Below are positions 35,152 to 46,596 of a stretch of 64,000 bases of DNA, piece by piece. The DNA lies in contig OZ020267.1 in assembly GCA_963971225.1 (NCBI GenBank), positions 35,740,989 through 35,804,988 on the forward strand. Reading direction: 5' to 3'. Both the position numbers and the translations under genes were made by a program. The notes under the pieces were generated by a model. The model had not been told where the DNA came from, did no database searches, and was given only the letters and a program-made list of their open reading frames with translations. Every line of letters starts with the position of its first letter. Positions within the stretch are counted from its first letter, which is position 1. The stretch comes from Melieria omissa. Its lineage: Eukaryota > Arthropoda > Insecta > Diptera > Ulidiidae.

Positions 35152-37703
35152 GAAATCAAGTAATTTGTTATCAGTTCAATGCTGTACTGTGTTAAAAAGT
35201 CGTTCACTATTTTAAGATTCTATGCATCTTTTCTGCTCTTCTGTTGAGGTAGTTGCCATATAACCTGAATTCAATAAAATTTAAATACATATTTGAATTT
35301 TTTTATATTTTTTTAAATTTATTTCATGAAGGTACTTAACATAATTGAATATTGAATTAATTTTAAATAATTTTCCAATACAATTCATTTAAAAACAATC
35401 GAATTTCTTGCTCAACTTAATACGTTACATTGTCATTTATGGCACTCAAATCGTCATAAATTCACCCACATTGCTTTCTACTTTGCCAATCGTTAATAAC
35501 ATTTACATAAATTGGCAGACAATTCAAAGTGGATGTTCCAAATGTTATTTGTATTTGTGTCGCTTGTGCAAACGCCCCCGCACCGACCAGTGCACAGCGC
35601 TTCATAAAGCAGCTGTGCGACAGGCAAATTGCAAAGATGCCGCAGCAGGTTGTATAGCGAAATAAACTTCAATGTCGCCGCAGATAATAAAAATAAATTC
35701 CCCACTTAATCGAGCAGTCGACAACGACACCCACACATAAATATTGCACGCTGAGTTATCACCAACGCCACTGACTGCATGCGATCTGTCAGCATGACAA
35801 TTTGTCGGCGCAGCTGCCGCGACGCTGGAAAGCTAACGCCACGAAGGGCAGCAACAACGGGCACGCGCCGCTGTCAGACGAGCGTCGCAGTCATTAATTG
35901 CCGCACGAATCGAACTTGGAGCGTGTGCCAGTTGTCGTGTTTGGCGGCAGCTGCCTAATTGCGGAGCACTTCGGCTTGTTTCAATGTTTCAATGTTTTGA
36001 GTGCGCCGTGTAAATGTTGTTGTTGTGGGAGTACTTATTTCGCAGCTTGAATGAATTTTGGGCGCTGTGAGTTGGCAGCAACGCTCTTGTGGCTATGTAC
36101 ACAAATGGCAGCTGATGGATGCCTCGAGAGCACGAAATCAATTTGGATTATGTGAAGCAAATTTTTTATTGAAATTTTCCATCAATGCTTGGGGCACTTT
36201 AAATGAAATGGTATGAAATCGCTTCATAGCTCTTGTTGGATCACTTTTTATGTGTTGTTCAAGTGAAAATTTACATAAAACGCAAGAATATGTTTATACT
36301 CTGATGAAAGAAGTGTATTTTCTTTAACCTTCGGAGAATACCGCTGATTCTTTCAATCATTTCAACACTCTGGGTCAATTGGACCCTCAACAAATGAACT
36401 AATTCCACAACTATTTGTTGAGGATCGAGACGAGAACGAGGGATAAGGTGGCAACTCGGCGGTTGGTGTGGGGACAAGAAGCATGAGAAGCGACCCATAC
36501 TGGGCTGCGAGAAGTCTTATTTGAGTTACTGTTCTAAATAGTTCAATAAATCGTTTGTCAACTAAAACCCTGTTTGCTTCGATTTTTGTGTGTTTCCGAG
36601 GAGACACCAGACTTCTGTGCGCCTCTTCATACATATTGAATCTCTTGATGAAAATAAAAAAAATACTTAACTTCGTTAGAATATGACTAAATGTTTATCA
36701 AATAAGGGAGAAAAGGCTGAAGAATTTAAATAAAATTGAATTTTTATATGATTGTAAAAAAAGGATATGAAAAAGGGCTTTTGAAAATTTTAGTCCTTTA
36801 TATCTTAGAAAATTTATAGAGAATTTTCTCTAAAACTAAGTATGTTAAAACCCAAAATCTCCTTAATCACGTGTCAAAATCATTACTCTAAATCATTACT
36901 CTAACTTTATTGGTTCGAAAGTTATTAAAAAAGGCGGAAGCTGCAATTGTAATGAAGTACGAAAATTCTAATTTATTTGAGTATTAGTATTTTAGAGAAA
37001 AGAGAACCAATGTTAGTAGTTTCAATCTAATCAGAGTGCTAAGGCGAAGCTTGGAAAACATAAGACAATTCCTGATAAAGTGTACGTGAAGTCTCGTCTT
37101 TCATAGAGAACCAATGCCAGTACTTTCCAGCAGATGGTAGCGCCGAGTGTGTGAACTGAGCCTTGAAAAAGCTGGACAAATACTAAGAAAATGTACATCC
37201 TTGTCCTCGTCTTTCAGCCATGACGAATACCAATCCTAAAAGTCAGTCGATATACCAATCCTACTCATAAGTTTGACTAATAGTAATGAATAGCTAGAAT
37301 ACGGACAAGAATCTTCCAGTCACTTCACTTAAAAGTACAGAGAAATGTTGCAGATTTTGTATCCACAATCACAGTCGACACTCAACTAATATTTTGTCTA
37401 CTAACATTTTCTTCACAAAGGCCCAAAATGAGAGTGGAGGGACAATTTTTTGTCTTCTTTAAACTGTTTTTTAACACAAAGACATAACATAACTTTAATA
37501 TCGAATTTTTTACCGATTGAAATTAAATAAATTATGAACCCAGTAACGGATGAAGTATTCACCAAATTAATATTTTTTGTACCAAAATATTCCTAACAAA
37601 GGACCGAAATCGAAACGAAAGGACAAGTTTTTGTTTTTGACAAATTGTTTTTTAACGCAAAGTCAAAGCATAATTTTTGTATCGAAATTTTCATGGAAAT
37701 TTT
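35152..37703. other. no gene seen; GC-rich block at 35750-36000
   Basis: AT-rich DNA surrounds a GC-rich, CpG-containing stretch at about 35750-36000 that may be conserved non-coding sequence. A - strand open frame near 36362-36634 has no domain I recognise. It lies in the presumed Syn intron. Confidence 0.4.
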
Positions 37704-37711
37704 TAACAATT

Positions 37712-38046
37712 AAATAATAAAATAATTGATTGGCACGACAGCCCGCTTACGCGAGACTAAGGCCTAGCTTCCCGCAACCACCCGTGTTGTGCGTGTGAAT
37801 TTTGTACGCGGGTGGAAGGGACCTACAGTTTTATGCCGGTTCCGAACGGCAGGTTGGGAGCTTTTTCATAGGCAATTTTTACTCTCAGAGGTTTGCCATT
37901 TCCAGCTGAGAGGACAGCCACCGAAAGAGAAAACGAGTTTCCCGTTATTTTTTTTAGGTGTTACTACATGCAGTATTCGATCTTGCGTCGCTCTGCATGC
38001 GACTCGCTGGACCGCGCACTAACCAACTGAGCCACGGCGGCTGCCG
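37712..38046 (-). mobile_element. tRNA-derived SINE with target-site duplication
   Basis: On the - strand the element starts with a tRNA-like head: GCCGCCGTGGCTCAGTTGG contains an RNA polymerase III A box (38023-38034). A weaker B box, GATCGAATACT, lies at 37972-37982, about 40 bp further on. A body of roughly 230 bp ends in an A/T-rich tail at 37712-37730. An 8-bp direct repeat TAACAATT borders it (37704-37711 and 38047-38054). Length, internal promoter and duplication are all SINE-like. Confidence 0.85.
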
Positions 38047-38054
38047 TAACAATT

Positions 38055-38720
38055 GCCAATAAATAATCTTAAGCTTGGAAAAGAATGCTGCCATCTGTTC
38101 TTAAGCAAAGTATGAAACCAATCTCGGAAAAAGTATTTTTTTAAAGCCAAATCAAGAGCTGGTTCGGGTCCTATTAAATTCCCATCATATCTTATTAGGT
38201 CCTGTTTAGATGTTCTACAGAACATTGCCGAGCGTGTTTATCAGTAATCAAATTTTTTACAATCTCCAGATACCCCAACAATCTTAACTTTGTTACGAAA
38301 ACCAATCTTGTCAATGTAGTTTTTACATTCACTTACAATATCAGAGATAAACAATGGGATTGAAGGAATTTCTAAGTACAGCCTGGTCACTGTACACATA
38401 GATGGTCTTAGCAGCACATTTGTTTTCTTTGATATAGTAAAAGATATCAAGAGAAGGATACTATCTTAAAGTATCTAACATAGATACCAGAGATCTGCAT
38501 GCGGTCATATTTTAATCGCTCAATATGTATTCGTGTAAAATGCGGTGCGATATGTGCCACTGCTCAAAAATCCCCACTGCAAGCGAAGCATTCATTCCGA
38601 ATACTAGTAATCCGAACGAACGAATCATCAGCTTGCAATACTAAACGAACGCAAACTATCGCATCTTTATTTCACTTCGGCTATGAGGTGCTGCCGATGA
38701 TCCAAACGAACTATGCACTT
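38055..38720. other. no gene seen
   Basis: Short open frames only. From about 38560 the sequence contains repeated CGAACGAA-like words that lead into the foldback at 38721-38816. Confidence 0.4.
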
Positions 38721-38816
38721 CGGAATGCGGTGGTGCGAATGATTCAAACGAAGACGGCAATGATCCAAACGAAAGATGGAAATATTCGTTTGAATCATTC
38801 GCGCCACCGCATTCCG
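38721..38816. repeat. foldback: 32-bp inverted repeat with 32-bp loop
   Basis: The arms at 38721-38752 and 38785-38816 match at 31 of 32 positions. The loop and flanks carry repeated GATCCAAACGAAAGATGGAAA-like units, and a partial third arm (GAATGCGATGGTGCGAATG) follows at about 38829. Open frames on both strands here arise from the palindrome. Confidence 0.85.
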
Positions 38817-39129
38817 AAGCGATATGAGAATGCGATGGTGCGAATGATCCAAAGGAAAGATGGAAACACCGCATACCACCGCATTTTCATTTCGTTTCGT
38901 CCTTGTTCTTTGACTCTTATTGTGATTAAGCATTCGTAGAAAATAAAAGAATTGACAGGCATTTTTTAGGATATACCCAATTTTTTTATGTTTTAAAATA
39001 AATGTATACGTACTCAAATAATAATTTTAATGATATATGTAGTTTTAAACATGAAATGAAAAAATGTCCTTTATCGAACGAAGTAATATTTAATTCATAA
39101 TACGTGTAATAGATTATAATAATTAATAA

Positions 39130-39627
39130 TTTGTAATGTTAAACATTTTTAGAGTACGAATGGTCGAAAAGTCGATGGCTTTGCCCGTTGTCATACAGTA
39201 TTTCATTGATGTGGCTCCAATTACCGACAATTGATTCAATCATCATATATTTGGAGTTCCATCGTGTTTTTAAAGTATTTAACCATTTTCGTTTTGCATG
39301 ATTCTATAACTTTTAGACTTCAACTTGCTTAAAAAAAGCAGCAGTTGAGCTGGCAAAATCCATGCCGCAAACATTTCTTCCAAATGCGTATACCTTCTTC
39401 ATACGCTTCGCGAATTGTGTATTATGTATACTTGTATTCTTGCTTTCACTCACTGCAAACAACGCATACCGCATAATGATTGAATTTGGAATACTTATGA
39501 TTTGCGGTAAAATTGTATGTATTGTATGTAATGATTTGTAGTAAAAAGAATGAGTATCAATGCGGTGGTAACCAAAGTTGCGGTACTCATTGCTAATCTC
39601 TGATAGATACTTCAAGCAGCGGAGCAA
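39130..39627 (-). pseudogene. hAT-superfamily transposase relic
   Basis: One - strand frame, with two stops near 39296, reads through NTQFAKRMKKVYAFGRNVCG. It continues into WLNTLKTRWNSKYMMIESIV and GNWSHINEIL. The TRWNS(x)YMM block followed by an acidic residue is characteristic of the middle of hAT transposases. The N-terminal zinc finger and the C-terminal dimerisation region were not found. A hAT MITE lies immediately upstream of it on this strand (39657-40284). Confidence 0.65.
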
Positions 39628-39656
39628 GAGAGTTGAAATTATATTTATGAGTTCGA

Positions 39657-40284
39657 CAGTGTTGCCAGATCAGGAGATTTCCTTCTAGATTTAGGAGATT
39701 ATTGGCCTTTTAGGAGAATTTGTAGGAGGAAGAATTGTTAAGGAGCAAGTTTTGGAGATTTATATTTTAGGGGATTTTTAGGGAATGTTAGGGGGTGTTA
39801 GGGGATTAGGGGATGTTAGGGGATTTTTAAGATCCTTAGTGGGCTTTTTTGAGGTTTTTGGATAACGAAGTATGATGTATTGGGAACACTGGTAACAAAA
39901 CATATTTTGGCATTTATTTTAATAGTCAAAGCATCCTATTGTATTCAAAATTTGTAAGCTTTCAAAATGTAAGCTCGTTCTATCTCGTTCTCACTTATTG
40001 CTATCACAATAAAATCCCGCAAGAAACGGCACTTTTTATTTCATTCATTTGCTATACATGTTTTGTTTTTGTTAAGGTGTTCGTTGTCAAGCTGAAGTTG
40101 AATAAAAAAGGCTATAATATAAAAAATTATATGTATATATTTTTATTTTTTTTGAGAAGTTTAATTCCTTCAAAATGACACAAATTATAAACAAAATTAA
40201 GGAGATGTTTTTAACTTTTGGAAGGAAATTTCAGTATTTTTTTAAGATTTAGGAGAAAATCATTTTACGTATCTGGCAACACTG
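39657..40284. mobile_element. hAT MITE with perfect 8-bp target duplication
   Basis: The ends are CAGTGTTGCCAGAT and its complement ATCTGGCAACACTG. They are bordered by the direct repeat GAGTTCGA (39649-39656 and 40285-40292). An 8-bp duplication and CAG-type ends define hAT elements. The 628-bp interior has AGGAGAtttt repeats and a G-run cluster but no transposase. The perfect duplication suggests a recent insertion. Confidence 0.9.
39768..39823 (+). other. G-run cluster, possible G-quadruplex
   Basis: Six runs of three to five G occur in about 55 bases (TAGGGGATTTTTAGGGAATG and following), separated by 2-9 nt. This meets the usual four-run pattern if loops up to 9 nt are allowed. It is inside the hAT MITE. 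Confidence 0.5.
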
Positions 40285-40484
40285 GAGTTCGACTGCATTA
40301 AACTCCAAAGTCAGATTCAAAACAGGGATTTAACATATCAAACAAATCAGTTAAAGTTGAGTCATTAATGTAGGAGTCACAGACGGACGTAGGACGACTA
40401 GTAGTGGACGTTCCTTAAAAAAAAATGCCTGACAAACGGACGAACGAATGGCGGCGAGAAAAGGAAGAGCATTTATCATTAAAT

Positions 40485-40705
40485 AAAAAACACATAAAAA
40501 TAAAACCCGTGTTTCAATAAAAGTCACGGAAGGTTACGAAAACCTACATGTTTTCTTTCTTCAATAAAAACACCGGAAGGTTATGAAGCTTTTCTCAATT
40601 TTTCATTGAATAAAAACACTATAAAATATAACCCGAAGTTACGAAAACCTACAAAGTTTCTTGTTTCAATAAAAACCACGGAATGTTACGAAGCCTACAC
40701 GAATA
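40485..40705. repeat. degenerate tandem repeat, about 65-bp units
   Basis: Three to four units recur, each with CAATAAAA(A/G)(C/T)CAC, GGAAGGTTACGAA and CCTACA words. Confidence 0.65.
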
Positions 40706-41509
40706 AGCTTGATTAATTTTTAACATTTTTGTGAGATTTTTTATGAGCCAACTCAACGAATGAAGGAAAGCATTTTTTATTGCCTTCTTCTTCATTGACT
40801 TACAGCCAGTTTTAGAACCTCAACCTCACACAAATGCTGTTTCCAGGCATATTAATGATGAAATGAAACAATAAAAGTCTTTTCGGAAATTGGATGCCTT
40901 TGCTAACTGCCTTAAGTCTTTGTAATAGAGCATCTTTGATTTGTCAACGTCATCCTTAAAATCTATTTATGTTTTGTGGCTCAAGGCACTTTACAAAGTC
41001 TCAAATTCAAATTCATGTTTCCCCCTATTTGCTTTGTGTATTTTCTCGCTACTCGCTTTACATATCTCAACACTGTCATTAAAATATTTATCAGCACTTT
41101 GCAATATTTCGTCACCAATTTGTGGCAGCAAATTTGAGCCAAAATTATGGCGCAATATTTTAGTAATTGAGCTCAGAACTTTTAAATTTGCACCACCACA
41201 AGCTGCAGTAATTGAATCACGTGAATGGCCGCCTTAACTCTTCAAGCTGAAATTGAGTTATGGCAGTTTGTTGCCGGTCGTGGACGTGCTGGCGCCACCA
41301 GGCAGCTCGCGCCTGGCTGACCGAAGGACACGCGTTGGTGCGGCCAGTCGCCGACGCGCGACAAGCAAACAAACAAATTCAATATCCCGGCGGAAGTGTG
41401 TGGATCACATTGCGAATATTATACTTCGATGCCGCAAGGCCGCGCGGAATAATTTCATTATTGCTGTTTGTAGTTGTATTGTTTTAACGTGCGTTGTGTT
41501 TCTTTGCAG
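40706..41509. other. Timp upstream region, no gene recognised
   Basis: Unique DNA. From about 41225 to 41460 it is GC-rich (CTGGCGCCACCAGGCAGC and following) and probably holds the Timp promoter or an untranslated first exon. TTTCTTTGCAG at about 41499-41509 looks like a splice acceptor for the leader. Confidence 0.4.
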
Positions 41510-41647
41510 CGCCAGCGAGCGGAATTGCGACCACAACTAGGATCAGCATCGACATCAGAGTGCAGCTGTGGCGACTTTCACTGCCTGATTCAGTGCAAAA
41601 ATCAAATCACACACACATACACACACAAGACCCGAGCCATCGACAAC
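41510..41647 (+). other. Timp: probable Timp 5' UTR exon part
   Basis: It runs from the acceptor-like TTTCTTTGCAG to the start codon. It has CA-repeats and no in-frame upstream ATG. If the acceptor is not used, the leader simply starts further upstream. Confidence 0.45.
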
Positions 41648-41780
41648 ATGGATGTTAGAAAATTTGTTGGTTTGTTGGCGCTGGCGGCGCTTGCAGTGCT
41701 GACGTTCCACAGCAGTCCGGCTGCCGCGTGCATGTGCATGCCCAGCCATCCGCAGACACAATTCTGCAATGCTGATTACG
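41648..41780 (+). CDS. Timp: Timp coding exon 1
   Basis: Encodes the signal peptide and the inhibitory N-terminus. It ends in the first base of a Val codon before donor GTAAGT at 41781. The ATG is the first in frame and is directly followed by the hydrophobic core. Confidence 0.95.
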
Positions 41781-44700
41781 GTAAGTGCAATGGAGACGAG
41801 CGGTGGGAGCAAGTGATGGCATCAGACAAGTAGTGAATAGTCGGGTTGAAAAGCCCCAAAGTGCCAATGATGGTGCAACGCGCATTTGGTCTGCAATTTT
41901 TAACTTTGTGGCATTTGTGGAGCAATGACTTGAAGCGAGGCGGGGACAGTCGAGTGACAGAAATGCAGCAAATATTATTCGATACTTTGGACAATTTGGC
42001 AGACAAGAGTCAGCGTTCGATTCCAGTTTAGCGTGCAGCAACTTTGCTGGTTGCTGCCACCCACTGGTCGGTTGGTTGCGCACAAAGTTGATTGTTGCGT
42101 TCGCGTAGTCGAGCTGGCGCCAGTTGTCGAATAAATACATTCAACTATGTGACACTGTTTGTGGATGACAATTTTTTATGTTAACAATGAAATGTTTGTT
42201 GCTGCTGCTAGTGCTGCAAGTTGCATGCAATAAAGCGAGTGCTGTCCAATGCTGGCACTCACCATTTGTGGGTTAAGTGTTTCGCTTTATTGATATTGCA
42301 GTGGACTTTGTCAGGGCGAGAGGGGGCAGGCGAATACAGGTTGCGACGCTGAGTGGCATTCATGAGACTGAAGCAAGTTGCTGTCTATTTAAACATGGCC
42401 AACTATTGGAAGAACTGGGGAACGAATGATAGTTTAACTTGTTTAAAATAGGCTTTCACAGTGAATTTTGCACTGAATACATTTTTTTGTTGAATCTCAT
42501 TTTGAGGTTTTTGGTTAATTTTTTAATAATGTTCCAAATTGCATCAAAGAGAACTGAACTGGACGTTACAAAAAAATAAATATTTCCATAACTTTTATTT
42601 GAAAATTCCCTTTGGACTCAATACAGCCACTAAAAAGGGCTTCAAAGCATGTCGAATCTTGCAAATCTCCGGTCCTAATATCCTTTTAGATGTCGTTATA
42701 AGTCTCTTGCAGGGCTTGAACCTTCAAAATTTTATATTTTCATTGGAAAATAGATTTTTTCGAAAAGGTAAAGGTTGCGCGGTGTCAAATAAGGTGAAAA
42801 TGGAAAGTGGTTGATGGTCGAAAATGATCGATTTTTAGACCATCAAGACGGAAACCGTTTTTTTTATCTTAAACCAATAAAGCTAGAAATATAAAGTTTA
42901 TAAGCATAACACTACGGACTGAGATCCGGAACATATTTTTTTCAAAAGGATTCGTTCAAAATCGGTGTTAGCCAGTGAGAAGCGATGCTAAGCTCAGAGT
43001 AGACGTGTTTTCAAATTGCTGCAAATCAATTCTTGTTTACTTAAATTCCACCATTTGAATCACAAAAACGACTCCCCAAAAGTTTTGGTGAGCTTATTCT
43101 CTACCCGTGCTCGTAAATAATACCAACCGCAAACAATATAAAACTAATAAATAAATAACGTAATTTTGTTAATTGTTCTGCCAAAATGGCAACAAGAACA
43201 AAATCTGCATGCACAGCAATTTTTTCTCCTCAAAAATCTCCAACTCTGCTGAGTAAAGCTGCGGCGAAGATTGAGAGGATACATTTTTGAAAGGGTTTTA
43301 ATGACACATTTTGGTCCTTAAAATTCAAAATGGATAATTTATTCAAAAGGCGACGTTTCGCTTTTCAATTCATGCCCACATATTTATTATTCTATAAGCA
43401 GAAATATATTTAAATAAGTTCATTGAAATGTGTATGTCCCTAAAAATTTAAAGTCCTCTCAGAAAATTAAAAACTGAGTAGGCCAAGTTACCATAGTGGA
43501 CATCTACTTTCACGTCTATGAGTATATAAACTTTTGGATGAGTCTAGGCAAAAGCGATTTTTTGTTGCACAGTGTTATTGAGATGCTTAACATTTAATTT
43601 CAACAAATCCAATAAACATGTTGACTGATATTTGCTGAATTCACCCACAGTTTAGATGAAATCTGCGTCGATTTACGGTCTCACAACCGTTTTTAAATAA
43701 TGAAAACTACTCCGTCACGTGATAAGCAATCATTACTATAATCTTGGTTCATCTATTTAAATGTTTCGGTAACAGTTTTACCAAATTTGCTAATTTTTGT
43801 ACTAACAACACAAACACACTGTCACTGTTTAATTTTATATTTTTATAGTATAACCATCATAGAAAAAGTATACGAACGGATTTTGTCGAATTCGTAAACG
43901 TCTCTGAGATACAGAGCTTCAAATCCGTCTCGTTCACTACGCGGTAACACGGTTTTAAAACTTTAAACGCGTTTTCTCGAAAACAAATTTTTTGACCATT
44001 GCGCCATGATTACGTCGAAACTAATTGACCGATTCACTTGATTCTTGTTTTGCTATATTCAAAACGTTTTGCTTCACGGGTTAAATTACGGTTGCCGGTT
44101 TTTGGGGGGAGTTTTTAGAGCAAAAAAAGGGCGAATTTTGACAAAAAAACACGTTAAAACGATGCCACGTCCTAATCTCAATTTAGTTTTAAATTGAGCA
44201 CAATTTGTCATACAAAAATCTCAATATAGCTAATTGCAATTAGCGCTAAATTTACCATCAATTTAGTTCGATTCACCATGAAACCTTGGGTGGTGCTGTT
44301 ATTGATAAATGAATTCATTCACAATAGACTTAAACAAAAATGAGAAACTGACCGCAACGTTTGTTTGTTTTGAAATGTCGTTTGAAACTTTTGTGTATCA
44401 GTTGAGATGTTGAATAAATAGTACTAAATATAAAAATAAAAGTAAATAGAAAATAAATATTAGATACTAAATAAATAAATTATATGTAAGAACAAGAAAC
44501 GTTTAAAGAAAATTTTTCATACATAAACATAAAAAACCTTTTTTTCTTTCAAAAAAAAACATGTCCGATAATATTTTTGATAAAATCTAAATTGAGGTGT
44601 GAGCACATCAAAAGCGATAAACTCAATTAAGAGCTAAATTGCCTCAATTTATTTATTTGACTGTCTGAACAGAACATAACGCACTGAACTGAACTGAACT

Positions 44701-46102
44701 GAACTGACTCATAGTGAAATGAGTAAAGTGTGTCAGATAGCAGGAACTCTCTCTTTATCGTGCACTTATTTTCTGACAGTTTATGTCATTTTGCTGACAA
44801 ATATCAGAGTTCATAACCCGTCTGTGCTGTATGAAAAAATTTCAAAATAGTTGTTTGAAAATACGTTTTGCACTAAAACCGACACCAAAAACGCAACAAC
44901 ATGCCAGGAAAAACGTGCTGTCTTTGCAAAAGAACGCACGGCAATGCAGTTTCTAGGTTTTTCTAACATAATATATATTACAAATATATATATCTCTGGA
45001 GTACTGAAAGTAAATTTTGAATTTAATGACAAAAAAAATTAAGGTTAATTGAACTGACACAAATAAATTGACACATTGACAATTGCTACTCAGAGAAATA
45101 AGTGTACTTTGTCTACCTGGTACACTTTACTGATTTCACTATGAACTGACTGAACTATTAAAAAAGTTTTGTTTATTTTAGGATACACCTTCTTTTCTGA
45201 AAATCAGAACTAGGAATCATTGATTTCTGGTCTTCTAAGAAGGCTGACCATTTCAACTACTGTAGAAATTGTTCTACTATGGTTAGAGAAGAAAATGCTT
45301 TGTACTTCAAGTTTGTTTCTTTTGGAATTAATTTTAATTAATTATTCAATTTGCTAGTCAGTTGTAACAATTTATTGCAAGAATTAGTCTGTACAGTAAT
45401 TGCAATGACTTCAATTTAAAATTATTTTTTAATGACAATCTTTTTATTTTATTTTTTCTTGCAGTTGCCATAATTCGCGTTTTGCGCAAATCAAATCAAC
45501 TGATGCCCAATACGATGGCCTACAAGGTGGAAGTTAAGAAATCCTACAAGGTAGAACACAACAACACAATCCAATCCAATCACTGATAGACGACTGACTT
45601 GAAATTCTCCACTTGCAGATGAATCGTGAAGGTCATAAAATGTTCAAGCATGGACGTATTTTGACGCCCAGCATGGACAGCTTGTGCGGCATTAAATTGG
45701 AAATCGGAAAACTATATATGGTTGCCGGCAAGGCGCCACATCTCAATGTTTGCAGCTATGTGAAGGAGTATCTGAAGATGTCGGTGATAGAGAGACGCGG
45801 CTTTTCGGGCGTCTATCGCAAGGGCTGCAAATGTGAAGTGAGTCCTTCATTCTTTATAAGATTTTCTAATCATAATTTCTCAACTATTTTCTTATCTTGT
45901 TATACAGATCAAGCCCTGCTATAGCAACAGTTGTCTGGACAGGAATCCGCCGGCCACATCCTGCAATTGGGCACCGTTCGCCAAGTGCGAAACAGAGTTC
46001 AGCGCGTGCATGCCATCGCAGTTCCGCACACCGGAGGGCATCATTGCCAAATGCCACTGGCGAAGAACGCCCGCCTACAAGGCGTGTATGGCGGATCCGT
46101 AA
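41648..46102 (+). CDS. Timp: Timp, tissue inhibitor of metalloproteinases (complete, four exons)
   Basis: Coding exons are 41648-41780, 45465-45550, 45619-45837 and 45908-46102. All introns are GT-AG; spliced length is 633 nt, 210 residues plus stop, the length expected of the fly protein. Residues 1-27 are a signal peptide (hydrophobic FVGLLALAALAVLTF, cleavage after PAAA). The mature chain starts CMCMPSHPQTQFC. In TIMPs the free Cys-1 amino group chelates the catalytic zinc of metalloproteinases; Cys-3 and Cys-13 are at the family positions. I count 14 Cys in the mature chain, against 12 in vertebrate TIMPs. The N-domain (netrin-like fold) is encoded by exons 1-3 and the C-domain by exon 4. 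The product is secreted and inhibits extracellular metalloproteinases. The gene lies inside a Syn intron on the opposite strand. Confidence 0.97.
41781..45464 (+). other. Timp intron 1 (3684 bp)
   Basis: A large intron between GTAAGT and TTTTTTCTTGCAG. It contains a small inverted repeat (TTGATGGTC/GACCATCAA near 42811-42847), a dispersed-element end at 43437-43580 and an ACTGA-rich run at 44686-44706. I saw no gene in it. Confidence 0.85.
43437..43580 (+). repeat. end of dispersed element (GTTGCACAGTGTTAT)
   Basis: Matches the right arm of 24136-25043 and the segment at 6790-6935: CATGTCC-like, TTTAAAGTCC, TCAGAAAATTAAAAACTGAG, then TTGTTGCACAGTGTTAT. Partial 190-bp unit sequence precedes it. 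Confidence 0.6.
45465..45550 (+). CDS. Timp: Timp coding exon 2
   Basis: 86 nt. Completes the split Val codon and encodes the segment ending KVEVKKSYK. Donor GTAGAA at 45551 is slightly weak, but frame and homology support it. The next intron is only 68 bp. Confidence 0.93.
45619..45837 (+). CDS. Timp: Timp coding exon 3
   Basis: 219 nt, phase 0 at both ends. It contains four Cys, including the GCKCE pair at its end. Acceptor TTGCAG at 45613-45618, donor GTGAGT at 45838. The following intron is 70 bp. Confidence 0.95.
45908..46102 (+). CDS. Timp: Timp coding exon 4
   Basis: Encodes the C-terminal domain with seven Cys (IKPCYSNSC, SCNWAPFAKC, SACMPS, AKCHW, KACMADP) and ends at TAA 46100-46102. 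Confidence 0.95.
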   Translation: MKPCYSNSCLDRNPPATSCNWAPFAKCETEFSACMPSQFRTPEGIIAKCHWRRTPAYKACMADP

Positions 46103-46432
46103 GCTCGACGCACCGAACATTTGGAGCCATGGGGCGGCTCCAAGACGTTTGTGGTTTTTACATCTTTTGTTGCTCATTCATGATTTGCAATGCGACGCCA
46201 ACAATTGGCTGTTCTTGGCCGTGTTTTGATATTATTTCAATATTGTTTATTTAATTTGTAAATCACTTTTGAGTTCATTTGACATTTATCATTTCTACGC
46301 GCATTTGTTTCAATTTCATGTTTTGCACGCTTCCACGATTACAATTACGATTACGATTTGTATTTATATTTATATTTATGTTTATGTTTAATTAGAGCTT
46401 TAATATATATTAACTGTTATTTGTATTTATTG

Positions 46433-46438
46433 AATAAA
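46433..46438 (+). terminator. Timp: Timp polyadenylation signal (AATAAA)
   Basis: The first canonical AATAAA after the stop, giving a 3' UTR of about 350 nt. It lies only 54 bp from the Syn exon on the opposite strand, so the Timp 3' end nearly abuts or slightly overlaps Syn exon sequence in antisense. Confidence 0.7.
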
Positions 46439-46491
46439 AAGCGAAAATTGTAGTTTAAAGAGAAGGAAAAACACCAAAAATTGTGACTTAC

Positions 46492-46596
46492 CAATTCGCG
46501 CGGATTGGGAAAGAAGGTCTGCTCGATGAGCGGAAAGCTGTCCTTGCCCAGGCGGCGCTGCAGCTGCAGCAAATGGGCAAACACCCACGGCTTGTC
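46492..46596 (-). CDS. Syn: Syn exon: DKPWVF...PNPREL
   Basis: 35 codons, phase 0 at both ends. Acceptor GCAG at 46597-46600 and donor GTAAGTCAC at 46483-46491 (both - strand). It is the last Syn exon found; the intron that follows contains Timp. Confidence 0.95.

Noticed and set aside
41655..42140. 161-residue - strand open frame across Timp exon 1
   Set aside because: No recognisable domain and antisense to a well-supported exon and splice donor.
45884..46254. Open frames overlapping the last Timp exon on both strands
   Set aside because: Shadow frames of Timp exon 4; the Timp frame has the family Cys pattern and correct splice phases.
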